A stretch of DNA of 64,000 nt from Tetmemena sp. SeJ-2015 (GCA_027382625.1 JAJKFJ010021780.1:1-64000), one strand, 5' to 3'; shown: positions 42,250 through 55,021, counted from the first letter of the stretch. Notes: a model not told the origin generated them from the sequence alone. Numbers and translations are program-made.

Positions 42250-44460
42250 TATTATTGATCTTACTAAAAATGGTTAATATAGGTCATTTTAGCTATGTTT
42301 TTAATAATAGTTTGAACTTTTTTATTATAAGATTATATGTTGAGCCATTTATAATGCTGATTATTTATCAATTTCATGATTCTCAATTCGCTGCATTTTA
42401 CAAAAATAAAAGTTCTTATGAGTGATTTAATAATGTGATAGCAAATTCAAGTTTATAAACTTCTTTTTGATCAAATGTTAAAAATAGCCAAAGACCACGT
42501 CATTTTGACTTTTAATTGCCTAATATAAATTATTTTTTAATCATAAATTTTTTTCTTAAATTAAATAAATACGCATTCTTTAATTTTCAACAATTTAGGT
42601 TTTTCATTAAGAAATTCTGAATTTTTATAAAATTAGATAATTCAAAATATAATGTTAATCATTTTATTTGAAAATAATGCCGTATTTAAGCCGATTGGGT
42701 TCCTTAAATTTATTATATCCAAATATATTTTTGAAAAGTTAATTGATAAAATATCTTAAATATTTTTTTCGATGGCATAATTCGGAAAATTATATAACTT
42801 TCATAAATAATCTAAAATGGTAATTGTTTTAAAATTCAATAATTTATCAAAGCTCACAGAATCGAATTAATCTTCAACAAACCAAAATTATAGTAATGAG
42901 AGATCATATCACATCTCACTTCAAATCATGAGTCATTATAGGCATTTTAATTAGGCCCAATTTTGAAAATTAAATTCTAACCTTCATAGATTTGAGAATG
43001 TGTCATTTCTTATTTTTAAAGCGGCATGGATGATTAAGGGTATCGCAACAGACCTCTAAATATTTTTGCTATATTTAAAAATATTCTTTGCTATAATAAA
43101 ATAATTAGATCAACTAGATTTATCTTTTCAATCTCCATTTCAACTTCAAAAAATACATAATGTCAAGCTTAGGAAATAGAAGCAACGACTTAGAACTTGG
43201 ACCTAACCAAGATATCAAACTTAATCATTTGCTTTAATTACAAAAAATGTTAAATTTTAATTTAAATTTTTTAAAAATTGGAAGGGTATCTTCTCGATTC
43301 TTTTTATTTTAAAATCTTGGTGTATCAGGATAAATCGCTCAATTTACAAATGGGAATATTAAAAATAGCTAAATTTTTTTCTTCTATAAATGAGTATTAC
43401 TATGTGGAAAAATGAGTTTTATTCGTAGTTTTGGAGTATTATTATTCTTCTTCTCAGGATAGCATCTGCTGAATTTTAAAAAGCTTCCAATATTATAAAA
43501 AATGAATTTATAATTAATGATTTTGAGTTTTTCTACACTAAATTGTTATCATATACTAAAGACTGCCTTCTCGTATTCCAAGCAAAAGATTAATGACGAA
43601 AGACCTAAATTATTTAAGATCCACTTAGCTATAGATTTCAATGAGGAGGATTATCTCTAAAATTCTAGACATGCTTTCTTTTAAGAAAACTTGAAAACTA
43701 TAGTTTTGAATTTAAAACTATAAAAATCAGAACCATCAATTTAAAGTCAAGACTCTCGAAGAAATTGTTAGCTAAAGATTTTATTAGTGGGTCACAGTAA
43801 AACTTTGGTTTTAAAATTGCTAATCATAAATAAATCATGTCTATTTCTCTTATAAGTTATAAAGAATGTTTGTTTTCATTAATTGCCATATTATTTATCT
43901 AGAAATTTGAGCTTTTTAAACTATATCTATATTCTAATTATGCAAAACAAAAATTATCTCATAATAATCGAGAGTTAGAATAAAAGATTGATCTATTAAA
44001 AGCAATAAATTGTTAAAATGAGTTCTAACTATGATATAGTTAGATTAAGATATAAGAGCTTTCTAATTTCCTTAAGTAAAAAGAGCAGTTACTTTTCTAT
44101 CCCACAAAATCATCATTAAAAATAATTAACAATTATTTTTAAACTCGAAGACTTCGAATCAAACCGCCCCTTTAAATGCTTAAATAAAATATTAAATATC
44201 CTGAAATTCAAAATTTTAAGTTTACAAACAAGATTGTGCCTCGTAAGGACTTCTAACCAAATTAACATTCTAATATAGAGCTATCTACTCTAAAATATAA
44301 TAAGCAATAAAAAATCATTTAAAATATTAAAATATCATTGTAGAAATACTCTTATTAAAATTTTAATAAAATTTAGCAAAATAAAAATTATAAGTATCAC
44401 TATCTGTTATAAATCAAGACCTAATAGATAAATCAAAAGCGCTCGCTAAAGTTAGAAGAT
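42250..44460. other. AT-rich spacer between transporter copies
   Basis: Mostly A/T-rich DNA. Short strings related to the region upstream of copy 1 begin near 42675. No gene could be supported; some of it may be IES or intergenic sequence belonging to the duplicated unit. Confidence 0.55.
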
Positions 44461-44499
44461 TTCTTATATAGCATTTACTTTGTGAAAAATTTAAGAAAC

Positions 44500-47400
44500 C
44501 CCGTCAAAGTGACATTTGAAAACGTCAAATTTGACGTAAACGTTCTATTGAATCCTAAAGATGCGATATTACATTTAATTTTCGAAAGCAGAGGGCCATA
44601 AACATAAAACACTCAACATCATTAAGAATGTAAGCGGCTATGCACTACCAGGCTAAACACTTTACATTATGGGATCGTCAGGAGCAGGCAAAACATCACT
44701 CCTTAACATTTTGAGTGATAGACATTTAGAGATTATTCATTCTATTTAATGATAGAGCTGCAAGTAGGAATGGGAATAAGATTTCAGGCAATATTCTCAT
44801 CAACGACAAAACACCACTTACTCAAAATATTTTTTGCTACTCTACTAATTTATTATGAAACTCAAGACTTATTTGGAAGCTTAGCGGGATACGTCATGCA
44901 AGACGATGTTCTATTCTCATTCTACTCTCCACGTCAATGCTTGAGATTCGCAGCCAGACTCAAACTGCACAATTATATGTTTTTTAATGTTTCAGAAGCA
45001 GATCAAGATGAAAGAGTGGAGCAACTTCTCAAAGACTTAGGGTTGCTCCATAGAGCGGACACGCCAGTCGGCTCAATAAGAAAGAAGACTCTTTCTGGAG
45101 GAGAGAGAAAGAGGACCTCTATTATAATTTGAATTAGAATAATTTATTGGCGTGGAGCTTATCACTGATCCCTCTCTGATTCTTCTAGATGAACCCACCT
45201 CAGGCCTCGACAGCTTCAAAGCTTACTAAATTGTGAAATTGTTGGACTCTCTTGCAAAGTAAGGCAAGACTGTGATCACAACTATTCATCAGCCGGGTTC
45301 TGACTCCTTCAACCTTTTCAATCGCCTGATTCTTATGTGCGATGGTCACATTATGTACTAAGGTGAAGCCAAAAAGAGCTCTAGGTATTTTGAAAAAATT
45401 GGCATTCCTTGCCCTAAGTTCTCCAACCCTGCAGACTACTATATGAAGGTGCTTACTGTCAACTACCCCAAGGAGTCGAATGACGAGAAAAAAGTTGCCT
45501 TCCTCAAGCAAAGTTATGATGATGTGGTCCTCCCGAGACTGAAGTAATTAAAATATAATGTTTACAATAAATGTAGAGTAACTCTTAAAAGCAATTTCTA
45601 ATTATGTATAACTGTCATTTAGTTCTAATTCTTTAAAAAAAATAAGTTTTAGAGTTTAACGTTTTAAAATTCTAGAGGTTAAACTTTATATTGTTTGAAG
45701 GAAGAGTCAAGTTTGCTATAACTACCGGAGATAGACCCAACCACTCTCAATAAAGACTATGCAAGTTTTTCTGTGCAAATATTATTAAAATTATTACTGA
45801 AAAATAAAAATAATTATATTAATTTAAAGAATGAAGATCTTAAATCATAGGGTAGTTACTTAGGTGAAGAGTGACCCAATGCATGTTAATACAAAGGTTT
45901 ATCAGACAATCTTCATGGGGTTGATAAACTTAGCTGTCTTCTGGGGCTTAGATGGCAATGGATATATTAAAAACCCCCAAATCCCATAATATGATAAGAA
46001 AGATAAAATAAGTTGTGTTTTTTTTTGGAACAAAGATCTCGTTCCTCAAAGCAATTCTTGCTGATGAGAAGAAAGCTCTCAAAACAATCGATGTCAACAT
46101 GATGGAGATCCCAAACTATCCTGAGATCTCAGTCACTAATATGTATGACGATGCGATGGGAGATCCGGAGGTTGCTCTATTCCTTCCTAACAAGGGTAAC
46201 AACTCTCAAACAAGTTGCCAGAACGAAGGTTCTTCTTTGGCGTCCTTGCTACTGTACGTGCAGAGTACCTCAAAGAGATCATTGAAGATGCACACAGGAA
46301 GAGATCCTAAGTAGAGGAGAACGACCCAAAGAAGCAAGGAATAGTTATCAGCGACGAATGGTTTGAGCAGCTTCAGAAGTATCCCTACTTCTCTAGTAAG
46401 TTTTAGAGTTTCTGGCACTGGCATCTACTTAATGAAGGAGAGAGCAAAGGTATTCAGAGCACGGAAGCAAAATACAAGCATCGAGGTGAGCAAGCGTCTA
46501 TCACTATACAAACTTAGGGACGACGAGATGCACATAGATGCGGGAGCAGGTTCGAAGATGAGGAAGCTAGGTCCATCTGGCCCAACAGAAGATAGAAAGG
46601 AACCTCTTAAGAATCCCTTCTTCCCAGATAAGCAAAAGTGACTTAAGTCAGCATTAAGTTAAGCTTAAATACTTTTCCTAAATATTCACTCTACCTTATC
46701 TCGCACATAACTTTGTCTTCTCTTCTTCCATTCTCTTACAACTACTCACTATTAAATCCTCTGTATCGATAGCTTAATCATGCATCAAGTGATAGAGCAG
46801 CAGCTTCTTATAGTGTCCCTAACTAAGTTCCCAATAAAACTCAATGCCGTTGAACTCTGGCGAGTATGGAACATTAAAACAGGAGTGATGTTCAACTCAG
46901 CGTATGCCTTCTTCGCTTCCTTTGTCTTGTGTACGCTGAGGTTGTCAACGAGTAGAACGATCTCACCTGTCTGTGATCTTCTCTCTGAGCTTTTTAAAGG
47001 AACGCAACATACTGCTCTCGCTTGATAGAGCGAGGATGAAGGACATAAGCTTCTAAGCCTGAGTCTTCGCTGATTCCTGCAAGTAACGCACTTGTAGTTA
47101 TATTTACTTTCTACTCGTAAACTTCTATGTTATCGTGCTTCTTAACTCTTCTTCATGAAGGTGTTGTGTGTGAACACAGCTTCGTCAGCACATACAAACT
47201 TCACGCTATCCCTCTCACACCTGAGCAGTGTAAAAATATTTCATTATAATAAAATGGCTTAGTGAAGTCTATAACGCGCTTCACTCGATTCACAGTTTTG
47301 TACGTTATGCCATTTCAACGATAGATGTTTGCTACAGTCTACGGAGAGATCCTGAGATAAGGAAACTATCTATGGACTTCGCCGCTACTCCAAACTGAAG

Positions 47401-48710
47401 TGCGCTTAGTGGCGAAGAGTTTGAGGATCAATCAAATAATTGATGTGCACATCTTGAAACTTAGAAGTGCGATGAGGAACAGCTGCAACTCCTAACTTTC
47501 TCATCTGCAAAGCAACTTTCAAATGCGAGAGTATAGTGCGCGCTGCCACTCTCAACATTTTTGCGATGGAGTTGATGTTGAGAACTGGCTATTACTACTG
47601 ATAAGGGTGACTACATCTATACCTTAGAGTCAAAATGAAACTGAGATAGGATGGATCATTATGTTTTTTAAATTTATAAAAAAGAAATTTATTAAAATAT
47701 ATATTTTTTCTTTTCACTTTTTTATCATAACTTGGTTTATACTGCATAAATAGGTCTTGCAGGCTTCTTATTTAACAACTGCATCAATTATTGCTATTGA
47801 TAGATTAATTGAGCTAGGATAAATAAAATTAAGTTAGTAATAGTTGATGATGAATTTCATGGGATGTCTGCTGATATTCCAGGAGGAAAGACCTGTATTC
47901 CTAAGAGAGCAGGCTAATAAGATGTACAATAAGATAATCCTTTGATTTATTACCTTTATCTTATTATATTTTTGAATGTAAACTTACAGTCTTATCAATG
48001 AATAGGAATAGAAATATTTTTATGTTTTAACACCCTACTATCTAACAAAAGTAGCAATAGAGTTCCCCATTCAGTTGCTTACTCCTATGCTCTGGTGGGT
48101 CATCACTTACTTTGGAGTTGGACTCTCAGTCACTGCTGGCTAATTCTTCATTAGCACTTTAAGTTATATTTTACTTACATTAATATTATCTATAGCACTA
48201 ACATACATTATATTGAAGTATTAAATCTTCATGGCTTATTTGGTAAATTTCATGCTGACTTTCTGTGCCTCTTCTCTCGGCTACTTCATGTCCTCCATAT
48301 TCTCAAATGAGGAGAGCGCTGTATCACTCTCTCCAGTTATAATGATGCCTCTTTTACTTTTCAGTGGGTTCTTCTCTAACTCAGGCTCCTACCCCAAGTG
48401 GATCGGTTGGATTCAGTACATCTCGCCAGTCAAGTAAAAAATAATTCTTAAATAAATATGCACTTGAGGCTTTGGTATACAACGAATTTGACGATAGAAA
48501 CTACGGGCCTGACGATGTAAACTTGATAGACAGACTCGGTTTTAAATTGGGCATCGCTACTTGTTTGGGTATCTTAGCCGCTCTAATCGTTAATCAAATT
48601 TAAGAATTTCACTCTATGGCTATTATAAAAGTATTGATTGTGATAAGAATTATATCCATAGTGTGCTTGAAGATTCAAAGAATGAAACTTAATATAGTTT
48701 TTGAAGCTGC
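44500..48710 (+). CDS. ABCG half-transporter, copy 2 (IES-interrupted, with element insertion)
   Basis: Paralogue of copy 1 with the same domain order: VKVTFENVKFDVNVLLN (44515); Walker A MGSSGAGKTSLLNIL (44672); DLFGSLAGYVMQDDVLFSFY (44865); LSGGERKRTS (45090); DEPTSGLDSFKAYQIVKLLD and TTIHQPGSDSF (45185-45315); FSNPADYYMKVLTVNYPKES (45420); VKSDPMHVNTKVYQTIFMG and LINLAVFWGLDGNG (45860-45960). An insertion of about 1.8 kb follows (to about 47745), then GLAGFLFNNCINY, FQEERPVFLREQANKMYN, LTPYYLTKVAIEFPIQLL and AYLVNFMLTFCASSLGYF. The last blocks are FSGFFSNSGSYPKWIGW and YALEALVYNEFDDRNYGPDD. Fewer and shorter gaps than in copy 1. In copy 1 the two sides of the insertion site are continuous (GNGIVEQMGLAGFLF), so the insertion is secondary. 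Confidence 0.88.
46015..46641 (+). CDS. Unknown ORF inside the inserted element
   Basis: Begins FFGTKISFLKAILADEKKAL; a change of frame near 46205-46215 leads to PERRFFFGVLATVRAEYLKE with IVISDEWFEQLQKYPYFSSK, and another near 46395 to SGTGIYLMKERAKVFRARKQ, SLYKLRDDEMHIDAG and NPFFPDKQK, ending at TGA 46639-46641. That gives roughly 200 residues if the breaks are repaired. Charged and soluble, no family recognised. Its tail-to-tail position with the transposase suggests a second element-encoded protein. The GTAAG at the second break could be an intron donor. Confidence 0.5.
46648..47558 (-). mobile_element. Tc1/IS630-type (DD34E) transposase, longer copy
   Basis: Read on the minus strand: MLRVAARTILSHLKVALQMR with AAVPHRTSKF (helix-turn-helix region), TVNRVKRVIDFTKPFYYN, catalytic Asp 1 in SVKFVCADEAVFTHNTF, GISEDSGLEAYVLHPRSIKR, Asp 2 in EIVLLVDNLSVHK, and Glu in NVPYSPEFNGIEFYWELS, 34 residues after Asp 2. 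TGA is at 46648-46650. At least three frame changes (near 47290, 47130 and 46865) break it. The truncated copy at 41462-42108 shares breaks at equivalent places. It may be decayed, or the shared breaks may be germline-only inserts; neither is proven. Confidence 0.85.
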
Positions 48711-48773
48711 TTGTTTCTAAGTTCCAGTGAATAAGTTTTCAAGTGTTATGAGCTAAGAATAGGCGTGGCATTA

Positions 48774-48830
48774 AATTACGTCATTTAAATAAATTATTTA
48801 CATTCTCTAATGTTTTAGGTTTAAATTATA
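48774..48830 (+). repeat. Downstream repeat, copy 2 of 3
   Basis: Same core as at 41124-41182 (ATTACGTCATTTA ... TCTCTAATGTTTTAGGTTTA), directly after transporter copy 2. Confidence 0.8.
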
Positions 48831-49311
48831 ATCTCTTTTCTTAGCTAAACTTATCTCTATAAGATAAAATAAAGAACTATTCAATTTATATTCTTACAAA
48901 TTTAATAAAGAAATGCAGATTTAGAGGGAAAATATTTTTGTAAGGTGAAGAAATTGACTTATTTTACTTAGGTATTGATATTCCTAATATAATAGAGCTA
49001 AAAACTGAAAGTGCATTTATATTTGATAATTTTTATCTTTAAAGTTTAAATATAAATTTAAATAATTAACTTCAATATTAAGAAGATGGCTCTTTAAAGT
49101 ATTTGATTATAGGAGAAATAAAATTTACTCATAATTTAAGTTTAATGGTATTATTTTTCCTTTTTATTTTAAAATGAACGATGCAACAAAATTTTATAGA
49201 CATTCAAGCATTCAGGGGTGAATTTTGAATTATTCTAGATCTTTAAAAAATGTAGTGGATACGTTTTAAAGTTTGCAGAGCTTTGGATAGTTCACTGCTT
49301 TAATTTACGTC

Positions 49312-49358
49312 ATTTAAATAAATTATGTCCATTCTCTAATGTTTTAGGTTAAAATTAT
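49312..49358 (+). repeat. Downstream repeat, copy 3 of 3 (no gene attached)
   Basis: A third copy of the block with the same TTCTCTAATGTTTTAGGTT core, closer in detail to copy 2. No transporter coding lies directly upstream of it, so it is a remnant or a local duplication. Confidence 0.75.
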
Positions 49359-49359
49359 T

Positions 49360-50288
49360 TTCTCATTCTATTCAAAAATTAACCACAATAAAAACTAAAT
49401 AATTTAAATGTACGAAGAATATAAGATTAATAATTTTTTTTAGCACTTTTTTCTTCCTTACAATTTTAATCCAAACAGGATTCTATTCATTTTTTAGACT
49501 AAACTTAACTGAAAAATTATTTTTGGAACCTATTCAATCATATTGGCGTTGAAACATGAAAAATCATTACGATTCAATAATTCCAGAATGAAAAATGTTA
49601 AAATTATTTTTCTAGTTTTGACCCAGAGACAATTTCAAACTTTAATATTTGTTAATTCCCTATCTAAAAATTATTTTGCCTCATTAAACTCGATATTGAA
49701 GAGTTTAATATTCTTTTAACAAGTAAAAAATATTTAAGAAAACTAGTTAAATGAAAGAATGCTAGAGTTGATATGTTTATTTTAGATTGATTTTAAATTA
49801 GGAAAATGTTTCAAACTTTATATAAATAAAGATTTTCTTTTTAAAAAAATATTATATTTTGAGTGTATAACGGAGTTATAAAATAAAAATATTAATTCTT
49901 TTTTTTTATAATTTTAATAAGGTTTACATAATTCTTTAATTTAAAACAAATTATTAATTAAAATAATCCCAGTCATACAAATATTTTTAATAAGACTAGA
50001 TTTAAAAAGTAGACGAATAAAAATAAAAATAATGCAACAATCGGAGTTATTATGAGTAGATAAGGCAGATAGTTTAAACCATTATTTGTAATTTTCTTAT
50101 GATAATTTTATTATTTTGACATTTTTATTGAAATGTGTAGATTGAGAATATTTACTTTTAAATTTTTTCACAATAACTTTAAAACAAAGATTTTTTCATA
50201 AAAATAATAAAAACAATTAAAATAAGAACTATTTGAACTAAAGATAAATTTAGCTCTATTTTTGGATTAAAATGGTTGATAATTAAAA
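49360..50288. other. AT-rich spacer
   Basis: No supported gene or RNA; A/T runs throughout. Confidence 0.6.
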
Positions 50289-50830
50289 ATGCAATCTCAA
50301 ACCTACAGCCCTTCCCTTTTTAAGCAACCAGCAGCTGAAGAGGAGTCTAAGCTCTAGGGGCTGAGGGGTGGGATGTATAATGCTGCCGTTTCTCAGCCTC
50401 CATCGGCTAAGAACCAATCACCTAACTACTCTCAGCAACCACTAGCCATGCGCAACCATCCGAGCATGATGAACGCAAATAACTTGATGCACTCAAACAC
50501 GCCTGCTTTCCCATCCCTCGTAAATATCTCCTCCACTCATTAAAATTAATCCACTACCTAGAATGTTTAATTTTAATGGCTCCGCTTTCGGTGGAGGACT
50601 TGGCTCTGACCTCATTTACTCTTTGGAGATTTCTAAGATCAACAGCCAAGACAAGAAGTCAGGGGATAGCTTTTAGTATAATAATTGATCTTAAATAAGC
50701 CAAGATACCAACTTAAAGTAGTTCAGGAAAAGAACGGGAGGAGTGGGGAGGACTCCTCAACTATAAAACGTGACTGAGAGGATAGATCAACGGATGTAAC
50801 TTCGTCACTCAAAAACCAGGAACAGATTTT
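50289..50830 (+). CDS. Low-complexity protein start, unknown
   Basis: From ATG 50289 the frame reads MQSQTYSPSLFKQPAAEEES, then S/N/P/M-rich text (SAKNQSPNYSQQPLAMRNHP) up to FPSL. A GTAAAT...CTAG gap (50520-50561) follows. Afterwards another frame reads MFNFNGSAFGGGLGSDLIYS with LEISKINSQDKKSGDSF, and after an AT-rich break SQDTNLKQFRKRTGGVGRTP. The frames do not join perfectly at the gap (one base off). Family not recognised. It could be the 5' end of a large gene continuing into the scattered coding pieces beyond 52 kb. Confidence 0.5.
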
Positions 50831-50839
50831 TGATAAAAA

Positions 50840-52650
50840 AAAATTAATTAAAATAATATATTTTCCTCATTTTAATCTTATAATACTTAAGAATTAAATA
50901 ATTTTAGACAATTATTTAGACAAATAAATATATAAGATTTCGTGGGCCGAAGTTTATTTTTAGAAGAGGAGAGTATATTTTCAAATCTAAAATAAATTGC
51001 AAGATATAAATTACTTTTAAGAGTTTAGTTTAGATAGCATATGTTTTTTTAAAAAAATAATTTATAAACCAAAGCTTGAATCTAATTAAAAATAGTTTTA
51101 TATGGAGAAAATATCTTAATAAAAAAATGAATGTGTGAAAGAGTTTTGCTTTCTTATCAAACTAACAATTTATCATATTAAAGAAATATATAAGTTATGA
51201 TTTTAATAGATTTAGGGAGGAAAGTTCAAACTGGCTTATTAAAAATAAACAAAAGAACAGACGCAATCAAAACTCAAATACAAATCTAATTTAATTCAAT
51301 AAATTACTCAAGTATATATTTTACTAAATAAAGTATCAGGTTTTTTGAATAGCAATAAACTGGACTTTGGAAAATAAAACATATAAATTCAAAATTATAA
51401 GTTTAGTAGAGGGAAAGAGCGAGATGAGAACTCTGATACTAAGAATCCTGAATTCATTATAAAAATTTAAACATTTTAGTAATTGAATAGACTCTTGAGT
51501 CTCATGAGAGATAGCACAATTTTACAAATTTATAACCTAATAATTTAATTCATGAAGTAGGCGAAGAAGATGCTCTAGTTACAGAAATTGTTCGCCCTAA
51601 TTTTAAATTATAACAAATATAATGATTTAAAATATACAATTTTAATTTAATACAAATTTTGGGAACATTTCCGCTGTACATTATTTCCATAAAAAGAAAT
51701 CTATAACTATTACTTATTTGATTATCGACAAAGTTAGCAAGTTTAATAATCCCTTTGAACCAGATGAATTTAAATAAATAAAAAAATACTTCAATTTAAT
51801 GTGGTTTTGAATTTCACTTAGATAAATTCAAGCAGCAGGTGACTTTATAGTGCTCATCATTCACAATTACTATATTTTCCTTATAAAAAATTTGATGAAT
51901 GAAGTTTTTTGATTATGGCAATAAATTTAGTGAACACCAGCTTGGCCACTTCTGAGCAAATACAAAAGAAAACAAAAATATTTGCTATTCATGGTTTATT
52001 TTAAAAGATAAGGATAATGATGCTCAAGTATCAGATTACTCAAAACCCGTTCTGGCATAGAATCTATTTCAAATTCAGTGATTTAATAAGCCCAAATAAA
52101 ATATAATTATTCGTGTTGTCTTAATTTGATTTCAGCTCTACAATTTTTGGTTGCAGGTATAAAAACTCTATCATCAAAAAGCACATTCAAGAGATCTTTT
52201 AAAAGTTTAAACTTGGATTATATATATTTTGAGATCAACCAGCTTTAAAAGGATATCAAAGATGGAAAAATCAAGGTGGAGACTAATCTCATTTCAAAAA
52301 TAAAATCATTGTTTAAAGTTCAATCTCTCTAGCCTGATTTAGAAAGTTTACTCCTCAAATAGCCTTCCTCTATCCAAATTTGTAGATTAGTAGCGTAGGA
52401 AGTCCATCCTAAGAATCAATTTGTCTATAATTGATTCATATTTAGAAAGCAAGAAATCCCCTTAAATAGCATAAAGTAAAAGAACAGCTCCTTTACTGGG
52501 AATCAGATAAGAGGACTAAGCTTTATATTTATTTAAGCTAATTTGCATCTCTAGAGGGTAATAAAAATTCCTTTAATTACTCACAGTCATTTCAAGATTA
52601 TAGATATTTTTAAATATATTTTCTATTAAAACATAAAGAAGTAAAAAAAT
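50840..52650. other. AT-rich region with only doubtful coding patches
   Basis: Mostly A/T-rich. Short patches near 52200-52520 (for example QLLYWESDKRTKLYIYL in one frame) may be MDS fragments but cannot be joined with confidence. Confidence 0.45.
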
Positions 52651-52679
52651 TATTCAAAAAAATCTATAAATTAATATAT

Positions 52680-54060
52680 GAAGATTTCCAGCAGGATTAA
52701 AGCAAACGGAGCACTCTCAAGGTACACAAAAAGAACTAAAATAGACAGCAGTCCAATTCTTCAGCATCAGTCCTTCAGTCGCCCACAGGTAATATGACTC
52801 CCCTGCCGTTTAGATACTGATATAATAGATTTAAAATATCATATACACAACAGCTAACCAATCTATATTTCTCAATAAGGAGGTCTCAAAGGATGAAGAA
52901 AATTATCATAATTTTGTTTTTTAAAGAACCAGATTTCTATTTTTATTTATTTTTCAGGCTTGAAGGGTAAAGACTCCACAACTAACAAAAGAACTCTTGG
53001 TCTTAGTTCTACACTTAAAATGCGAGCAACAGCATTCTCCTTGACAGTGAACTCCTGAGCAACCAGAACAGATTATCATTTATTTTATACTATCACAAAT
53101 ACAATACCAAAAGAGAAGAAGCATTCCTGATTTAAAATAGTTATTTTAGTGATGATAACTTACAACACAACACTAAAAATAGCATAGCAACAAGCTTATT
53201 CAATCCTTACTCAGAAATATAAGCCATTATAGCTACAAAAATTAAAATTATAAACTGCACATTATTTAAAGCAAGATTTTATGATAGAATGCTTATTTTA
53301 TATAAAAAGCATGTATTCCTTTGTAAAAATAAGAATGCTTTAAAAAATATATTTTGAGACAATAACTAGATAATCCAAAATGAAGAATCCAAGACGGAAG
53401 AAAGTGAGGTAGCTAACAGCTGAGCAACAGGCTGAAATAGTGCAAAGAGATATTGGAAATGGCCCCATTCTAAAACAAGAGAGAATTCAGCAGCTGGTGT
53501 TTGAAGATAATCAAAACGATATCCCCATCATAGAAGAAATCAAGGACAATCCTGGCCTAGTCTCCTCAGGCTTATTTATTTCTTATTAAGGCGAAAACTT
53601 TGAAGAAAGGAAGTAGTACAACCAGTTTAGCTTTGCTAATCCGATTCATGGAGCCAGCCAAGATAACAGTTGCCAAACTCAGATGAATTTAACACTCAGG
53701 AGATATTTTATGATAGTTAAGTCCAAAAACTGGGGTGCCTAGCCCAATTAGCGCAAGAATAAGTGGCGCAGTTAGAATAGAGAAAACCAGACACAAAACT
53801 TCCATATTAAATTTAACCCTTCGACAGTTGAATTAATTTTTCAATTTATTTTATTTATTTGAGGAAGGCAACAACGGCAATAATAATTAATCCCTCAACA
53901 TTATTTAGGTTATAGATGATCAAGCGAGGCAAGTTCCTCTTCAGACCTAAAATTAACACCAGTCCTCCAGTTATCCATTTCGAAAATTAGGGCAGAAATA
54001 TTTCTTTCCAGGCCATGAATTCTCTATCAATCGAAAATGAGATAAATAAAATGTTCTTTT
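52680..54060 (+). CDS. Scattered coding patches, unknown
   Basis: Coding-like patches include STLKVHKKNQNRQQSNSSAS with VLQSPTGNMTPLPFRY (52700-52820) and, from ATG 53380, MKNPRRKKVRQLTAEQQAEI with IGNGPILKQERIQQLVFEDN and NPGLVSSGLFISYQGENF (to about 53660). A helical piece in another frame follows, NSDEFNTQEIFYDSQVQKLG (53675 onward). AT-rich inserts separate them. No family recognised; whether this is one gene is open. Confidence 0.4.
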
Positions 54061-54928
54061 TAAAAATAAATTTCAGCACTATTTTTTCACTTATAATTTC
54101 ATTAGCAGGGATATTTATCATCATAATTTAATATAAATTAATCCATTTTACATTATAGAGACCATTAAATTTATGCATCTTTTAAATTTAAAAATATTTT
54201 CTAAATTAAAATGATTTAAAATACAATTTATTTTTTAAGAATTAAAGATAAGTCCTGAAGTAGTGACAGTAGCTCAATAGCAATTAAGCAACAACAATAT
54301 AAAGATACTCTCAAATATCTCTTAAATTTAATCTTATAAATTATCTAAAAAATATTGATATGATGAATTTGATTAAGAAGTTTAAAAATTAACAAAACTT
54401 ATTGAAACTCAAAATTCAATTTAAATCATATTTTCCTAAATATCTAAGTTGACTTTGCCAGCTTTCAACTTAACTAAATAGCAAGCCAAGATGTTATCTT
54501 AATAGATAAATTGGAGGAGCCAGACTAAAAACCAAAAGTTGAATTGGAGACCAAGTCTCAATAAAACAAGGTAATTTCTCTCCTAAAGACAAAGCTGCTC
54601 ATCTAGAAAGTCTAAATGCTCAATTTAATTTAATTAATCTCGAATATTAATTTGACAAGGAGCTATAGGAAATCTCATACCCTTTCATAAATATATTGTT
54701 TTCTTACCTTTGGATATATAGCTTTTCTCCTCTTTAATTGTACTCTATGCTCTAGATCCTATTTCAAAGACTATCAGTACAAGCAAGACATGGAAACTAA
54801 ATTTTAAATTTTTTTAATTATTTGAGTTAAATTTTTCGAATACATTCGCTCCATGTCTAGATCTATTTCAACTATAGTAAGTAGATTTAACTAATTCTTT
54901 TAATTGTTTAAATTAAAAAATCTGAGCT

Positions 54929-55021
54929 TAACTTTTCAAAAACGCATTTGCAGTATGCAGGGATTCGACCAGCCTGTCTAATATTAATTTACTGAGTAAG
55001 GACAGCAAAAGGGATAACTCA

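Larger units (their letters stand above)
45960..47745. mobile_element. Inserted element within transporter copy 2
   Basis: By comparison with copy 1, the sequence between the codons for DGNG (about 45962) and GLAG (about 47755) is extra. It carries a plus-strand ORF (46015-46641) and a minus-strand Tc1/IS630-type transposase (46648-47558) whose stops are about 10 nt apart. The left edge contains AAAAACCCCCAAA, reminiscent of hypotrich telomere repeats that end TBE-type germline transposons, but no matching right end was found. AT-rich strings lie at both edges, so exact ends and target-site duplication are not established. Confidence 0.65.

Noticed and set aside
46770..47025. Plus-strand frame opposite the transposase
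   Set aside because: Antisense of the DD34E catalytic region; no independent support.
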